Shown one piece after another: positions 8,566-16,244 of a stretch of DNA of 64,000 nucleotides. The notes below the pieces were generated by a model. The model saw only the letters and a program-made list of their open reading frames with translations, had not been told where the DNA came from and did no database searches. Positions within the stretch are counted from its first letter, which is position 1. Every line of letters begins with the position of its first letter. A program made the translations under genes and the position numbers. Origin of the DNA: Anaerolineaceae bacterium (lineage in GTDB: Bacteria > Chloroflexota > Anaerolineae > Anaerolineales > Anaerolineaceae). Location of the stretch: positions 1-64,000 of the forward strand of contig PABH01000044.1 in NCBI GenBank assembly GCA_002702705.1. The letters are read 5' to 3'.

Positions 8566-8811
8566 TTATCGTTCAATATCCTTAAGAAGTTGCTGATATT
8601 CGTCTCGACTAATTTCACCTCTGGCATAACGGATCTGGGCGATTTCCTTTGCGGACTGTCCGGAAACACTTCTACTCCCAGAGGAATCTGAATTCTGACT
8701 TATCCGTCGAACAGCCCATACAACCATAAAAACAAAACCAACGATTAAAGCAACCACAAAAATTAAACTGATGATCATTCCAATCCAACCATATCCACCA
8801 TATCCCATCAT
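8566..8811 (-). CDS. SHOCT-domain small membrane protein
   Basis: 81 residues: Gly/Tyr-rich N-terminus, one membrane helix (about 10-33), a short linker and a C-terminal SHOCT domain (AKEIAQIRYARGEISRDEYQQLLKDI). SHOCT domains are short helical hairpins of unknown function at protein ends. Its closest relative in the window is at 32794-33051, beside a two-component system. Translation starts at tandem ATGs after AAGGAAGG. The function is unknown. Confidence 0.8.
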   Translation of the reverse strand: MMGYGGYGWIGMIISLIFVVALIVGFVFMVVWAVRRISQNSDSSGSRSVSGQSAKEIAQIRYARGEISRDEYQQLLKDIER

Positions 8812-8962
8812 GATACTTACCTTCCTTTCTTATTCTTATTACGGTTTGTATATGAAATAATCATAACACTTCGATGTAACGGAATATAAAAGCAATTGTA
8901 AAGCTATTATAAGGATTAAATAATTTTCACCTTAAGTTGTAAAATAAATTGAGGATAAAAAT

Positions 8963-10117
8963 ATGTCAAAAACTTTATTTAATAAAAAACCGATCTGGCT
9001 CACGACCCTGATCCTTTTGTTTCTAATTTCCGCCTGTCAGCTCTCAACCCCAACGCCCACTCCAACTACAACGATTCCTACTTTACCCCCCACTGTGGAA
9101 ATCATCCCTACCAACACAGTGGAAGTTACCGATACACCAACCACTGCACCCACCGCTACTACCGAACCCAGTCCTACGATTACAAACACACCGGAGCCAA
9201 CCATTCCTTCTTATCTGGATGATCGCAGCACGGCGACCGGTTTAATGGACTCATTTTTTAACGCCATCAACCGCGCCGAGTATTTACGTGCATACAACTA
9301 TTGGCGCGATCCAGCTGCACAACTTGGAAATTTTAATGATTTTGCAGCCGGTTACGATACCACTTCGAATGTAGAAGTCACCTATGGACAAATCGGTGGG
9401 GATGCCGGCGCAGGTCAGATGTATTACAGCGTACCGCTTATTTTAACCGTAACAAACACCGATTCAAGCATACAATATTATTCCGCCTGTTATATTTTAA
9501 GACTTTCACAACCCGCTGTTCAAGCCACCCCGCCATTCAAACCACTGGGCATTGAGCGCGCCATTGCGGTCACTTTATCTTCCGATGCGGATCTACCTAA
9601 CGTTTTAGAAACTGCCTGCACTGCTTATGATTTCCCGGTAGGTGCGCCGCTGCCCACGAACCCGGTCACTAACCATGAGGTGTATACTGCCGATAACTAT
9701 CTTGATGAACGTAGTGAACCGATTCTAGTAATCCGTTCATTTTACAACGCACTTAACCGGCACGAATTCTTACGAGCTTACAGTTATTGGAAAAACCCGG
9801 TTGAAACGATTGGCAGTTATTCTGATTTTCTCTTATCACATCAGAACATCGATTCTGTTGAGTTTGTATCGGGTGAAACCACGGTGGATGCCGGCGCAGG
9901 TCAGCGCTACTACCAGGTTCCTGTGGCAGTACGTTTGACCCAAACTGGCGGCAGTATACAAACCCTCCAGGGTTGTTATACCCTACATCTTTCGCTGCCA
10001 GGTATTCAGGCCACACCTCCCTTCGAACCAATCGGCATCCGGGAAAGAAATCTCACAGCCGCTGATAATACCACGTCATTAATGGACATCCTCAACACGG
10101 TCAGTTGCGGATTCTGA
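8963..10117 (+). CDS. Lipoprotein with Thr/Pro linker and two internal repeats
   Basis: 384 residues. The signal peptide ends in ISAC (lipobox near residue 25). A Thr/Pro-rich spacer (about 28-78) follows, then two copies of a roughly 140-residue domain. Copy 1 contains FFNAINRAEYLRAYNYW and DAGAGQMYYSVP; copy 2 contains FYNALNRHEFLRAYSYW and DAGAGQRYYQVP, so they arose by internal duplication. Each copy has a Cys before a beta-rich segment (SACYILRLS, QGCYTLHLS). The layout suggests a surface domain held away from the membrane by a wall-spanning linker. I do not recognise the family. A terminator follows. Confidence 0.8.
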   Translation: MSKTLFNKKPIWLTTLILLFLISACQLSTPTPTPTTTIPTLPPTVEIIPTNTVEVTDTPTTAPTATTEPSPTITNTPEPTIPSYLDDRSTATGLMDSFFNAINRAEYLRAYNYWRDPAAQLGNFNDFAAGYDTTSNVEVTYGQIGGDAGAGQMYYSVPLILTVTNTDSSIQYYSACYILRLSQPAVQATPPFKPLGIERAIAVTLSSDADLPNVLETACTAYDFPVGAPLPTNPVTNHEVYTADNYLDERSEPILVIRSFYNALNRHEFLRAYSYWKNPVETIGSYSDFLLSHQNIDSVEFVSGETTVDAGAGQRYYQVPVAVRLTQTGGSIQTLQGCYTLHLSLPGIQATPPFEPIGIRERNLTAADNTTSLMDILNTVSCGF

Positions 10118-10137
10118 AACCTTTGCTTTGTATGAAA

Positions 10138-10176
10138 ACCTCACCGCAAAGAACTTCATTATGGTGAGGTTTTTTG
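10138..10176 (+). terminator. Rho-independent terminator
   Basis: AACCTCACC pairs with GGTGAGGTT across a 16-nt loop and is followed by TTTTTT. It closes the two-repeat lipoprotein gene. Confidence 0.8.
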
Positions 10177-10284
10177 AATTTAAGTGCAGGTTTAATTCTA
10201 CAAGGTAAAACAACTGTTCAAAAATCATTATTTATTATCAGATGACCTGCAAAAGATAAGTAATTCTAGTATCAAACAACCAAT

Positions 10285-10434
10285 TAAAAGAGATAGAAGC
10301 GGATGTACATCCATCTCCATCTAAAGATGGAGAAATATCTCATCCCTCGAAGAGTAAAAAAATCCCCTTTTTCCATGATTGCATCATGCAATTATTTTTT
10401 GCATGATTAAACAGGAGGGATTATTTTGGCAGGG
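10285..10434 (+). repeat. Leader repeat, copy 1 (before the cbb3 locus)
   Basis: About 130-150 bp similar to the stretch at 21640-21790. Shared parts in order: a GGAT..ATCC palindrome, the inverted repeat CTCCATCT/AGATGGAG, CTCATCCC, a run AAAAAATCCCC, a TTGCA..TGCAA hairpin followed by T-rich sequence, and the ribosome site plus start GGAGGGATTATTTTGG. The hairpin upstream of a T run suggests attenuation of the receiver gene. Copy 1 lacks the strong outer stem found in copy 2. Confidence 0.6.
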
Positions 10435-10884
10435 ATTAACAAGCCAATTCGGGTAATGATCGTTGATGATCACAAGAAGATTCGTGATAGCTTACAGCTC
10501 TTTCTTTCTACTTATGATGATCTTGAATATGTCGGTGAAGCTGAAGATGGAGAGGAGGCACTTTCAACTTGCGATGACGTTAAACCGAATGTGATTTTAA
10601 TGGATATTCTAATGCCGAAAATGAACGGAATAGAAGCTACACGTTCATTACAAAAAAAATTTCCAACAGTAAAAATAATTGCTCTAACAAGTTTTAAGGA
10701 TGAAGGACTGATTTCAGAAATTTTATCAGCTGGCGCTACTGGCGCATTACTCAAGAATGCCCCGATTGATGCAATTGCAAACGCAATCCGATCTGCTTAT
10801 TTTGGTACACAAATTCTCCCAAAAATATACGATCAATCGAAACAAAATCCCTTGAACAAAAAAACAAATTTTAATAATGATTAA
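10426..10884 (+). CDS. Single-domain response regulator (receiver only)
   Basis: 152 residues, a CheY-like receiver domain: VDDH acidic pocket at about 13-16, phospho-acceptor Asp60 in VILMDILMP, and Lys in LLKNAPID. It resembles the receiver half of the regulator at 21000-21680 but has no DNA-binding domain; the tail (KQNPLNKKTNFNND) is short and polar. The start is TTG behind a strong GGAGGG site. It ends 32 bp before ccoN, so it is probably cotranscribed with the oxidase. It may act through protein contact or buffer phosphate from the kinase at 18860. It could also be a truncated regulator. Confidence 0.85.
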   Translation: MAGINKPIRVMIVDDHKKIRDSLQLFLSTYDDLEYVGEAEDGEEALSTCDDVKPNVILMDILMPKMNGIEATRSLQKKFPTVKIIALTSFKDEGLISEILSAGATGALLKNAPIDAIANAIRSAYFGTQILPKIYDQSKQNPLNKKTNFNND

Positions 10885-10916
10885 TTCTTACGAATGGATA
10901 TTGTGGAGGTGAGTTA

Positions 10917-12320
10917 ATGAATAAAGAAAATAGTGCAAGTAGAAATTTCATTCTTACAGCAGTTTTGTGGCTGCTCATAGGCGTATTAATGGGATTAACA
11001 TTGGCACTCTTATTTGTATTCCCAGATATGTTCCGTGGAGTCCCCTGGTTGGTTTTTGGCCGATTACGGCAGGCGCATGTAAATACGGTTATGTTCGCAT
11101 GGCTTTCCGGCGGTATGATGGGCTTGTGGTTATATATTGTTCCGAGGTTAACGGGAAGAAAACTATGGAGTGAATTTCTCGGTAATATATGTGTAATTTT
11201 ATGGAACATTGCGCTGCTGGTGGGAATTGTTGGCATTTTAAATGCTTACACCCAGAGTCGTGAGTATGCAGAAATGATCTGGGTTATTGATATAGCCGTG
11301 ATGGTCGTTTTAATCCTAAACCTGATTAACATCTACATGACCATTGCAAACCGGACAGAACCAAAACTTTACGTTTCATTATGGTATATCACAGGTACAT
11401 TAGTCTGGATGCCGTTACTTTATTTTCTTGGCAATGTCATGTGGAATCCCCCAACAGGTGCATTGACAGGTATCAACGATGCAATTTTTAACTGGTTCTA
11501 CGGCCATAATGTCTTAGGGTTATGGTTTACAACCGGCTTACTACCAGTCATTTATTACATTGTCCCCAAAGAAACGAGAACACCTTTATACAGTCATTTT
11601 CTTTCCATGGTCGCTTTTTGGGGAATTATATTGTTTTACACTGGCGTAGGCGCACACCATCTCGAATGGGCACCAATTCCATATTGGTTGAAAACAATTG
11701 CTGTAGCTGAAAGCATCGGAATGATCCTGCCTGTCATTGCTTTTATGATGAACATATTTCTAACAATGCGGGGAAACTGGAATCGCTTTATGACCAGTAT
11801 ACCTTTACGTTATATCATTACAGGTTGGGCTGCCTACATTCTCGTTTCCTATCAGGGTTCTCATCAAGCCTTAAGAAGTATCAATTTGATTACGCACTTT
11901 ACACAATACGTGCCTGGTCATGCTCATTTAGCACTATTGTTTTTTGCAGCTTCAACCATTATAGGCGCAGCATATTATATTATTCCTAGAATCTATAAAT
12001 GCCGTATATACAGCAGGACATTGGCGAATGTTCAATACAGCCTGTATGTAATCGGGTTTACGGCATTCTTTGGTGGATTCCTTCTAACCGGCTTGGTACA
12101 GGGCTCAAACTGGTTGCATCAGGGTCTTCCGGTTTGGAGTGTTCTACCAGGGATTAGGCCTTACATGGCACTGCGAGCCAGCGGCGGGATTTTATTAGTC
12201 ATTAGCTTTGGTTTGTTCGCATACAATATTTTCGCAACCGTGATCAGCCAGAAAGAGGATATTCAACCATCCTTCCATGTTAAACACGTTGAAAGTAGAG
12301 CAACCGGAACAGCAGACTGA
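10917..12320 (+). CDS. ccoN: cbb3-type cytochrome c oxidase subunit I
   Basis: 467 residues with about 12 membrane helices. Metal ligands are visible: His54 (RQAHVNTV, low-spin haem b), His197 (FYGHNVLG) and His247-His248 (GAHHLEW) for CuB, and His335/His337 (VPGHAHLAL) for the two haems. This subunit reduces O2 to water with high affinity and pumps protons. The length is close to the family norm. The ribosome site GGAGGTGAG precedes the ATG. ccoO follows after 15 bp. Confidence 0.93.
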   Translation: MNKENSASRNFILTAVLWLLIGVLMGLTLALLFVFPDMFRGVPWLVFGRLRQAHVNTVMFAWLSGGMMGLWLYIVPRLTGRKLWSEFLGNICVILWNIALLVGIVGILNAYTQSREYAEMIWVIDIAVMVVLILNLINIYMTIANRTEPKLYVSLWYITGTLVWMPLLYFLGNVMWNPPTGALTGINDAIFNWFYGHNVLGLWFTTGLLPVIYYIVPKETRTPLYSHFLSMVAFWGIILFYTGVGAHHLEWAPIPYWLKTIAVAESIGMILPVIAFMMNIFLTMRGNWNRFMTSIPLRYIITGWAAYILVSYQGSHQALRSINLITHFTQYVPGHAHLALLFFAASTIIGAAYYIIPRIYKCRIYSRTLANVQYSLYVIGFTAFFGGFLLTGLVQGSNWLHQGLPVWSVLPGIRPYMALRASGGILLVISFGLFAYNIFATVISQKEDIQPSFHVKHVESRATGTAD

Positions 12321-12335
12321 AACGGAGAGAATAAA

Positions 12336-14246
12336 ATGAAAATGACATTTAAAGTAATTTTAATTGGCGGGTTAATCGTTTTTTTTGCCGTGGTAATTGT
12401 TGCTGTATTTACGCCTGCCTTAGTCTGGAAACCACAGCAAACTACGATAGCTATTCCTTACAGTGACAACCGAGAAGCTGGAAGAGAAATTTTTTATTCG
12501 AATGGTTGTAATTACTGTCACACCCAATATGTGCGTGAAGAAGATACGGCAATGGGCGCAGTTTCATTGGGAGGAAATTATGTTTTTGACGATCCATTGA
12601 TACTTGGTTCAGAACGAACTGGTCCGGACCTTTCCTACGTTGGTGCAAAACGCAGCCACAGCTGGGAAGTAGATCACTTAAAAGATCCAAGAAAATATTC
12701 CCCACTCTCAATTATGCCTAGTTTTGATTTTTTGCCTGACGAAGACCTTAATTTGATTGCAGATTATTTATTTGGCCTAGGAGACCGGGTGGCACTCGAG
12801 CGAATGATTTCCCCGCCGGATGTTTATAAAAATCTAACCAATCCAATCTCTGATCCAATGGTTTCATCCGATTCACAGGCAAATGGTTGGGATCTTTGGA
12901 ACGCCACTCAATTACAGGCTGGCAAAGAATTATATACGGATAAATGCCTTACCTGTCATGGTTGTTCAGGAAATGGACTCGGCAGTTACGGCGGTACGTT
13001 GGCTGTAACCCCTGCGAATTTCAAACAAGAACCATTCAGAAGTATGCCGGATAATGAATACTTCTGGCACATCTCTGAAGGCATCCCAGGCACAATCATG
13101 CCAACCTGGAAGGTTAGTCTAAGCGAAAATGAACGTTGGCAAGTTGTTCAATATATCCAGACGATTTTTGCAAAACCAAATATGCATGATCCTTCCGAAG
13201 GTGACCCCAGCGGCAGTTATGCTGGATTAACCAATGCTGTCCCATTGAATGACCAAACTTTGCAAGAAGGAAAAGAGATTTTCATTCGTGAATGCATGGT
13301 TTGTCACGGTGATGCAGGTCGAGGACATGGTCCGTACCACCAGATAATCCAACCAGGACCACCAGACTTTGGCGACGGAGGTTATGGCGATTACACTGAT
13401 GCGGATTATTTCTGGCGCATCAGTGAAGGGGTGCCATGGTCTGCCATGCCGGCCTGGAAAATGGAATATAATGAAGAAGATCGCTGGAAAATCGTTCATT
13501 ATATCCGCACGATTTTCACTCAAACCGAAGATCCCCTGGAACCAAAAGGATCTGCCCCAGAACATCCAGCCATTTATGATGAACAAAGAATTCCTGAGAG
13601 TGCTTCGTTTGAACGAGGTCGGAAAGTATTCCTTGAAAATTGTGTTCACTGCCATGGTTTGACCGGAAACGGTCAGGGATGGGATGGACAGTATCTTAAT
13701 CCCACGCCAGCAAACTTCCAGGGTATGGCGGGTAAACAAATGACACCTAAAGCACAAGGAGAGCACCTTGTAAAGGTTTCCTTTGGCATTCAAAATACAG
13801 CTATGCCTACCTGGGGTCAGTGGATGCCACAAGAAGAACGCTGGGATGCCATAAAATATCTAATGGCTGTTTTTATGCAAGGCAAGCCAGTAACCACAAG
13901 TGTGTATAACAATGGGGAAATAGCAAATAACTATGCTTTATTGAGCAGCGATGTTTACATATCAGAGGGACACTCCATTAATCCGGATCATGGTGGTGAA
14001 TTATATACCCAGTATTGTGCAGACTGTCACGCCGAAGACGGTCAGGGCAATGGACCTGGTACGAAAGATAGTGCCAGCAAAGGACCGGCAGCCTTTCCGA
14101 ATAATATGAGTGAAGCCTACATTTACTGGCGTATTATGGAAGGTGTACCGGATAGCATGATGTATGCTTTTCAAGGAACACTAACGGATAACGATGCCTG
14201 GGATATAACCATCAACCTAATAAACAAATTGGGAGGTGGCAAATGA
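12336..14246 (+). CDS. ccoO: CcoO fused to four extra cytochrome c domains (pentahaem)
   Basis: 636 residues. The first 160 or so are CcoO-like: an N-terminal membrane anchor (5-29) and a haem c site CNYCH at 58-62 followed by the CcoO-type QYVREED and RTGPDLS segments. Then come four tandem class I cytochrome c domains with haem sites CLTCH (204-208), CMVCH (320-324), CVHCH (436-440) and CADCH (561-565), each with a candidate axial Met (IMP, AMP, AMP or MMY). Usual CcoO is about 200-250 residues with one haem, and CcoP carries two. Here the extra domains probably replace CcoP, as no separate CcoP gene is present. They would extend the electron path outward. The stop overlaps the next start as ATGA. 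Confidence 0.9.
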   Translation: MKMTFKVILIGGLIVFFAVVIVAVFTPALVWKPQQTTIAIPYSDNREAGREIFYSNGCNYCHTQYVREEDTAMGAVSLGGNYVFDDPLILGSERTGPDLSYVGAKRSHSWEVDHLKDPRKYSPLSIMPSFDFLPDEDLNLIADYLFGLGDRVALERMISPPDVYKNLTNPISDPMVSSDSQANGWDLWNATQLQAGKELYTDKCLTCHGCSGNGLGSYGGTLAVTPANFKQEPFRSMPDNEYFWHISEGIPGTIMPTWKVSLSENERWQVVQYIQTIFAKPNMHDPSEGDPSGSYAGLTNAVPLNDQTLQEGKEIFIRECMVCHGDAGRGHGPYHQIIQPGPPDFGDGGYGDYTDADYFWRISEGVPWSAMPAWKMEYNEEDRWKIVHYIRTIFTQTEDPLEPKGSAPEHPAIYDEQRIPESASFERGRKVFLENCVHCHGLTGNGQGWDGQYLNPTPANFQGMAGKQMTPKAQGEHLVKVSFGIQNTAMPTWGQWMPQEERWDAIKYLMAVFMQGKPVTTSVYNNGEIANNYALLSSDVYISEGHSINPDHGGELYTQYCADCHAEDGQGNGPGTKDSASKGPAAFPNNMSEAYIYWRIMEGVPDSMMYAFQGTLTDNDAWDITINLINKLGGGK

Positions 14247-14419
14247 TGCCAATAGGAATGTGGGTTGTGGTTGGCTGGATGGCATTTGTAATCTTAACTG
14301 GTGTAATCCTATTCATTTGGGGTATGAAACGTGGTCAATTTAAGGATATTGAAGAAGCAAAATATAAAATGTTAGAAGATCACGAACCTCAAGATTGGCC
14401 TAAAGGAGAGAAAAAATGA
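14243..14419 (+). CDS. ccoS: CcoS-like cbb3 oxidase maturation protein
   Basis: 58 residues: one N-terminal membrane helix (about 4-26) followed by WGMKRGQFKDIEEAKYKML, which fits the CcoS signature (W-x3-GQF-x-D-x-E, then a short acidic tail). CcoS is needed to insert haem b and CuB into cbb3 oxidases. It overlaps both neighbours as ATGA, so it is translationally coupled to ccoO and the next gene. Its position between structural genes, rather than after the copper ATPase, is unusual; CcoQ is the alternative name for so small a protein. Confidence 0.72.
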   Translation: MMPIGMWVVVGWMAFVILTGVILFIWGMKRGQFKDIEEAKYKMLEDHEPQDWPKGEKK

Positions 14420-14724
14420 CAGTAAGCAGTATTTCGCTTTGGTCTGAAATATTTGGTGTCGTTATAGGCGCTTTAGTGTTATTCATTTTCGGATTAACAT
14501 TAGGTTTACCGCAAAAACCTGGCACAAACCCTGGCAGTAAAGGACATAGACCTGAGGGTGAATCCGGAGAAACTGAAGAAATCCGACCGGATGGTTATAT
14601 CGACAGTTTTGCAAAAGACATTGAAGAAGCTGGTGGAGGTTTGCCACCAATCTTAAAAATAGCATTACCGGGTGTTTTAATTTGGTGGTTGCTTTACCTA
14701 ATCTTGTTCTGGACCCAAAGATAG
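14416..14724 (+). CDS. Two-helix membrane protein of the cbb3 locus
   Basis: 102 residues with a membrane helix at each end (about 8-30 and 78-98) and a hydrophilic central loop rich in Gly, Glu and Pro. The segment DGYIDSFAKDIEEAGGGLPPILKIAL before the second helix recalls the region ahead of the CcoP membrane anchor, but there is no haem motif. It starts inside the stop of the CcoS-like gene (ATGA). It may be a diverged CcoP anchor or CcoQ equivalent; I cannot assign it further. Confidence 0.65.
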   Translation: MTVSSISLWSEIFGVVIGALVLFIFGLTLGLPQKPGTNPGSKGHRPEGESGETEEIRPDGYIDSFAKDIEEAGGGLPPILKIALPGVLIWWLLYLILFWTQR

Positions 14725-14734
14725 GAGGCAAATC

Positions 14735-15055
14735 ATGGCATACATTTTTCAAGTAAGCTTTAATATTTCCGCTTCTGAAATAAGTAAATTGGAAATTGGC
14801 GGGTCAATCGAGAGAACGCTTGGATACCTAAAAACACTTCTGCCGAGCCAAACCGGATTTATTGATACACGTGTACTTTACTCCCTGGACGATGAGGAAA
14901 AAACTTATGTCGTTGTCGTAAGCGAATGGAATAACTGGGAGGATTTGCAAAACCATCGCAATTCTTCATTGTCGGAAGACAAGGTATTAGAAGAATTTCA
15001 ACCTCATATCAAACCGGAGGATCTCATCATCCGAGTCTATGGTGAGGTCCAGTAG
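14735..15055 (+). CDS. ABM-type dimeric alpha/beta-barrel protein
   Basis: 106 residues. The pattern of strands and the phrases TGFIDTRVLY, VVVVSEWNNWEDLQNHRNS match antibiotic-biosynthesis-monooxygenase-like small barrels. These include haem-degrading enzymes and proteins of unknown role. It is a soluble protein with no signal peptide and has a strong ribosome site (TAGGAGG). It is the last gene before a terminator in the oxidase operon, so a role in haem handling is possible, but the usual haem-binding residues cannot be confirmed. Confidence 0.65.
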   Translation: MAYIFQVSFNISASEISKLEIGGSIERTLGYLKTLLPSQTGFIDTRVLYSLDDEEKTYVVVVSEWNNWEDLQNHRNSSLSEDKVLEEFQPHIKPEDLIIRVYGEVQ

Positions 15056-15068
15056 TCCCTTCCTTTTA

Positions 15069-15108
15069 GGGTCACGGGAAACTAAAAAAATTTCCGTGAC
15101 CCAGGTTT
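15069..15108 (+). terminator. Rho-independent terminator inside the cbb3 locus
   Basis: GGGTCACGG and its partner CCGTGACCC, extended by AAA/TTT, form a long stem; AGGTTTTATT follows. It separates the structural genes from the maturation genes that follow. Confidence 0.7.
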
Positions 15109-15137
15109 TATTCAAATAATTTAGTTTTTGGAGTAAT

Positions 15138-15533
15138 ATGCGTATCAGAAATTATTTTTTGTTTTTAGTTTTTTTAGGTTTGTTATTCCTTACGGGTTGT
15201 AGTGAAAAATCTAATAATTTATTAATCAGTCAGGACAATGGCGTTACCGCAACATTAACCATTGAACCATCCACTCCAGTTTCCATGGAAAATACCAGGT
15301 TTATGATTACCTTGATGGAAGGTGATCAACCTGTAAAAGGCGCAGACATGATTCTCAATTTGACCATGCCAGGTATGAAAATGCCAGAGAATAAAATTAA
15401 TGCTGTAGAAAAAGAACCAGGCTCTTATTCAAACACCACGCTCTTATCTATGGCTGGTGACTGGCATTTACAAGCTGATGTGACTCATAACGCAAAAGTT
15501 TATACGTTTGATTTTGATTTTAAAGCCAAATAA
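15138..15533 (+). CDS. FixH/YtkA-like lipoprotein
   Basis: 131 residues: signal peptide with lipobox (FLTGC) and one beta-sandwich domain with a Met-rich patch (NLTMPGMKMPENK) and the closing strand WHLQADVTHNAKVYTFDFDF. This resembles the YtkA/FixH group, which accompanies copper ATPases and oxidase maturation genes. It lies 3 bp before a SafE-like gene and ahead of the CcoI-type ATPase, the usual order of ccoH-ccoS-ccoI-type maturation operons. Role in copper delivery is inferred from context. Confidence 0.75.
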   Translation: MRIRNYFLFLVFLGLLFLTGCSEKSNNLLISQDNGVTATLTIEPSTPVSMENTRFMITLMEGDQPVKGADMILNLTMPGMKMPENKINAVEKEPGSYSNTTLLSMAGDWHLQADVTHNAKVYTFDFDFKAK

Positions 15534-15536
15534 TTT

Positions 15537-16244
15537 ATGAACATAAGCATTCTCAGCGCCTTATTCATAAGCGGTTTATTAGGAAGCTTTGGACATTGTT
15601 TGGGTATGTGTGGACCATTAATTCTTATGGTTAGTGCTCAAATAAAAAAGACAGGGAAACAAGCAGCCCCTCTTTGGTTCTTGTATCATGGATCAAGGAT
15701 ATTCGTTTATATCGTTTTGGGCTCGATTGTAGGAGGACTTGGATCATTAATCGGTTTTGGTTCATCCTTAAGTAAAGTCGCTGGTGCCTTTAGTATTTTA
15801 TTGGGATTAGGAATTATTTTATTTGGTTTTAGTTATCTGGGATGGATTCCATTTGGAAAATTGAAAGGTTTTGGGTGGTGGTGGGGTAATACGATAAATA
15901 AAGTTATGGAAATTGGGGGATGGCGAGGAGTAATAATTTTGGGTTTTATGAACGGAATTTTACCTTGTGGGTTGGTTTATAGCGCACTTCTGGCTGCAGC
16001 AGCCTCCGGAAGTATATCCGGTGGTGCTGCTGCAATGTTTTCATTCGGGGCAGGCACTGTGCCGGTATTATTAGTTTTAGCGATGGGTGCGAGTTCAATC
16101 CGTCAGAGAGCAAAACTGAGGTCAACATTAACCAAAATCGCCGGTATATTCATGTTACTCATTGGAACACAAATAATTCTTCGTGGTTTATCAGCTCTCC
16201 ACCTTGTTTCAGGATTTAAAATAGGAAAGGTAGTACTTTGGTGA
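15537..16244 (+). CDS. SafE/DsbD_2-like membrane protein
   Basis: 235 residues, about six membrane helices. Two cysteine signatures sit in helices: FGHCLGMCGPL near the N-terminus and GILPCGLVYSAL in the middle, as in the DsbD-like transmembrane family often annotated sulfite exporter TauE/SafE. Family members next to FixI/CcoI ATPases are thought to move thiol or copper equivalents during cbb3 assembly. Its stop overlaps the ATPase start (GTGA). Confidence 0.8.
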   Translation: MNISILSALFISGLLGSFGHCLGMCGPLILMVSAQIKKTGKQAAPLWFLYHGSRIFVYIVLGSIVGGLGSLIGFGSSLSKVAGAFSILLGLGIILFGFSYLGWIPFGKLKGFGWWWGNTINKVMEIGGWRGVIILGFMNGILPCGLVYSALLAAAASGSISGGAAAMFSFGAGTVPVLLVLAMGASSIRQRAKLRSTLTKIAGIFMLLIGTQIILRGLSALHLVSGFKIGKVVLW

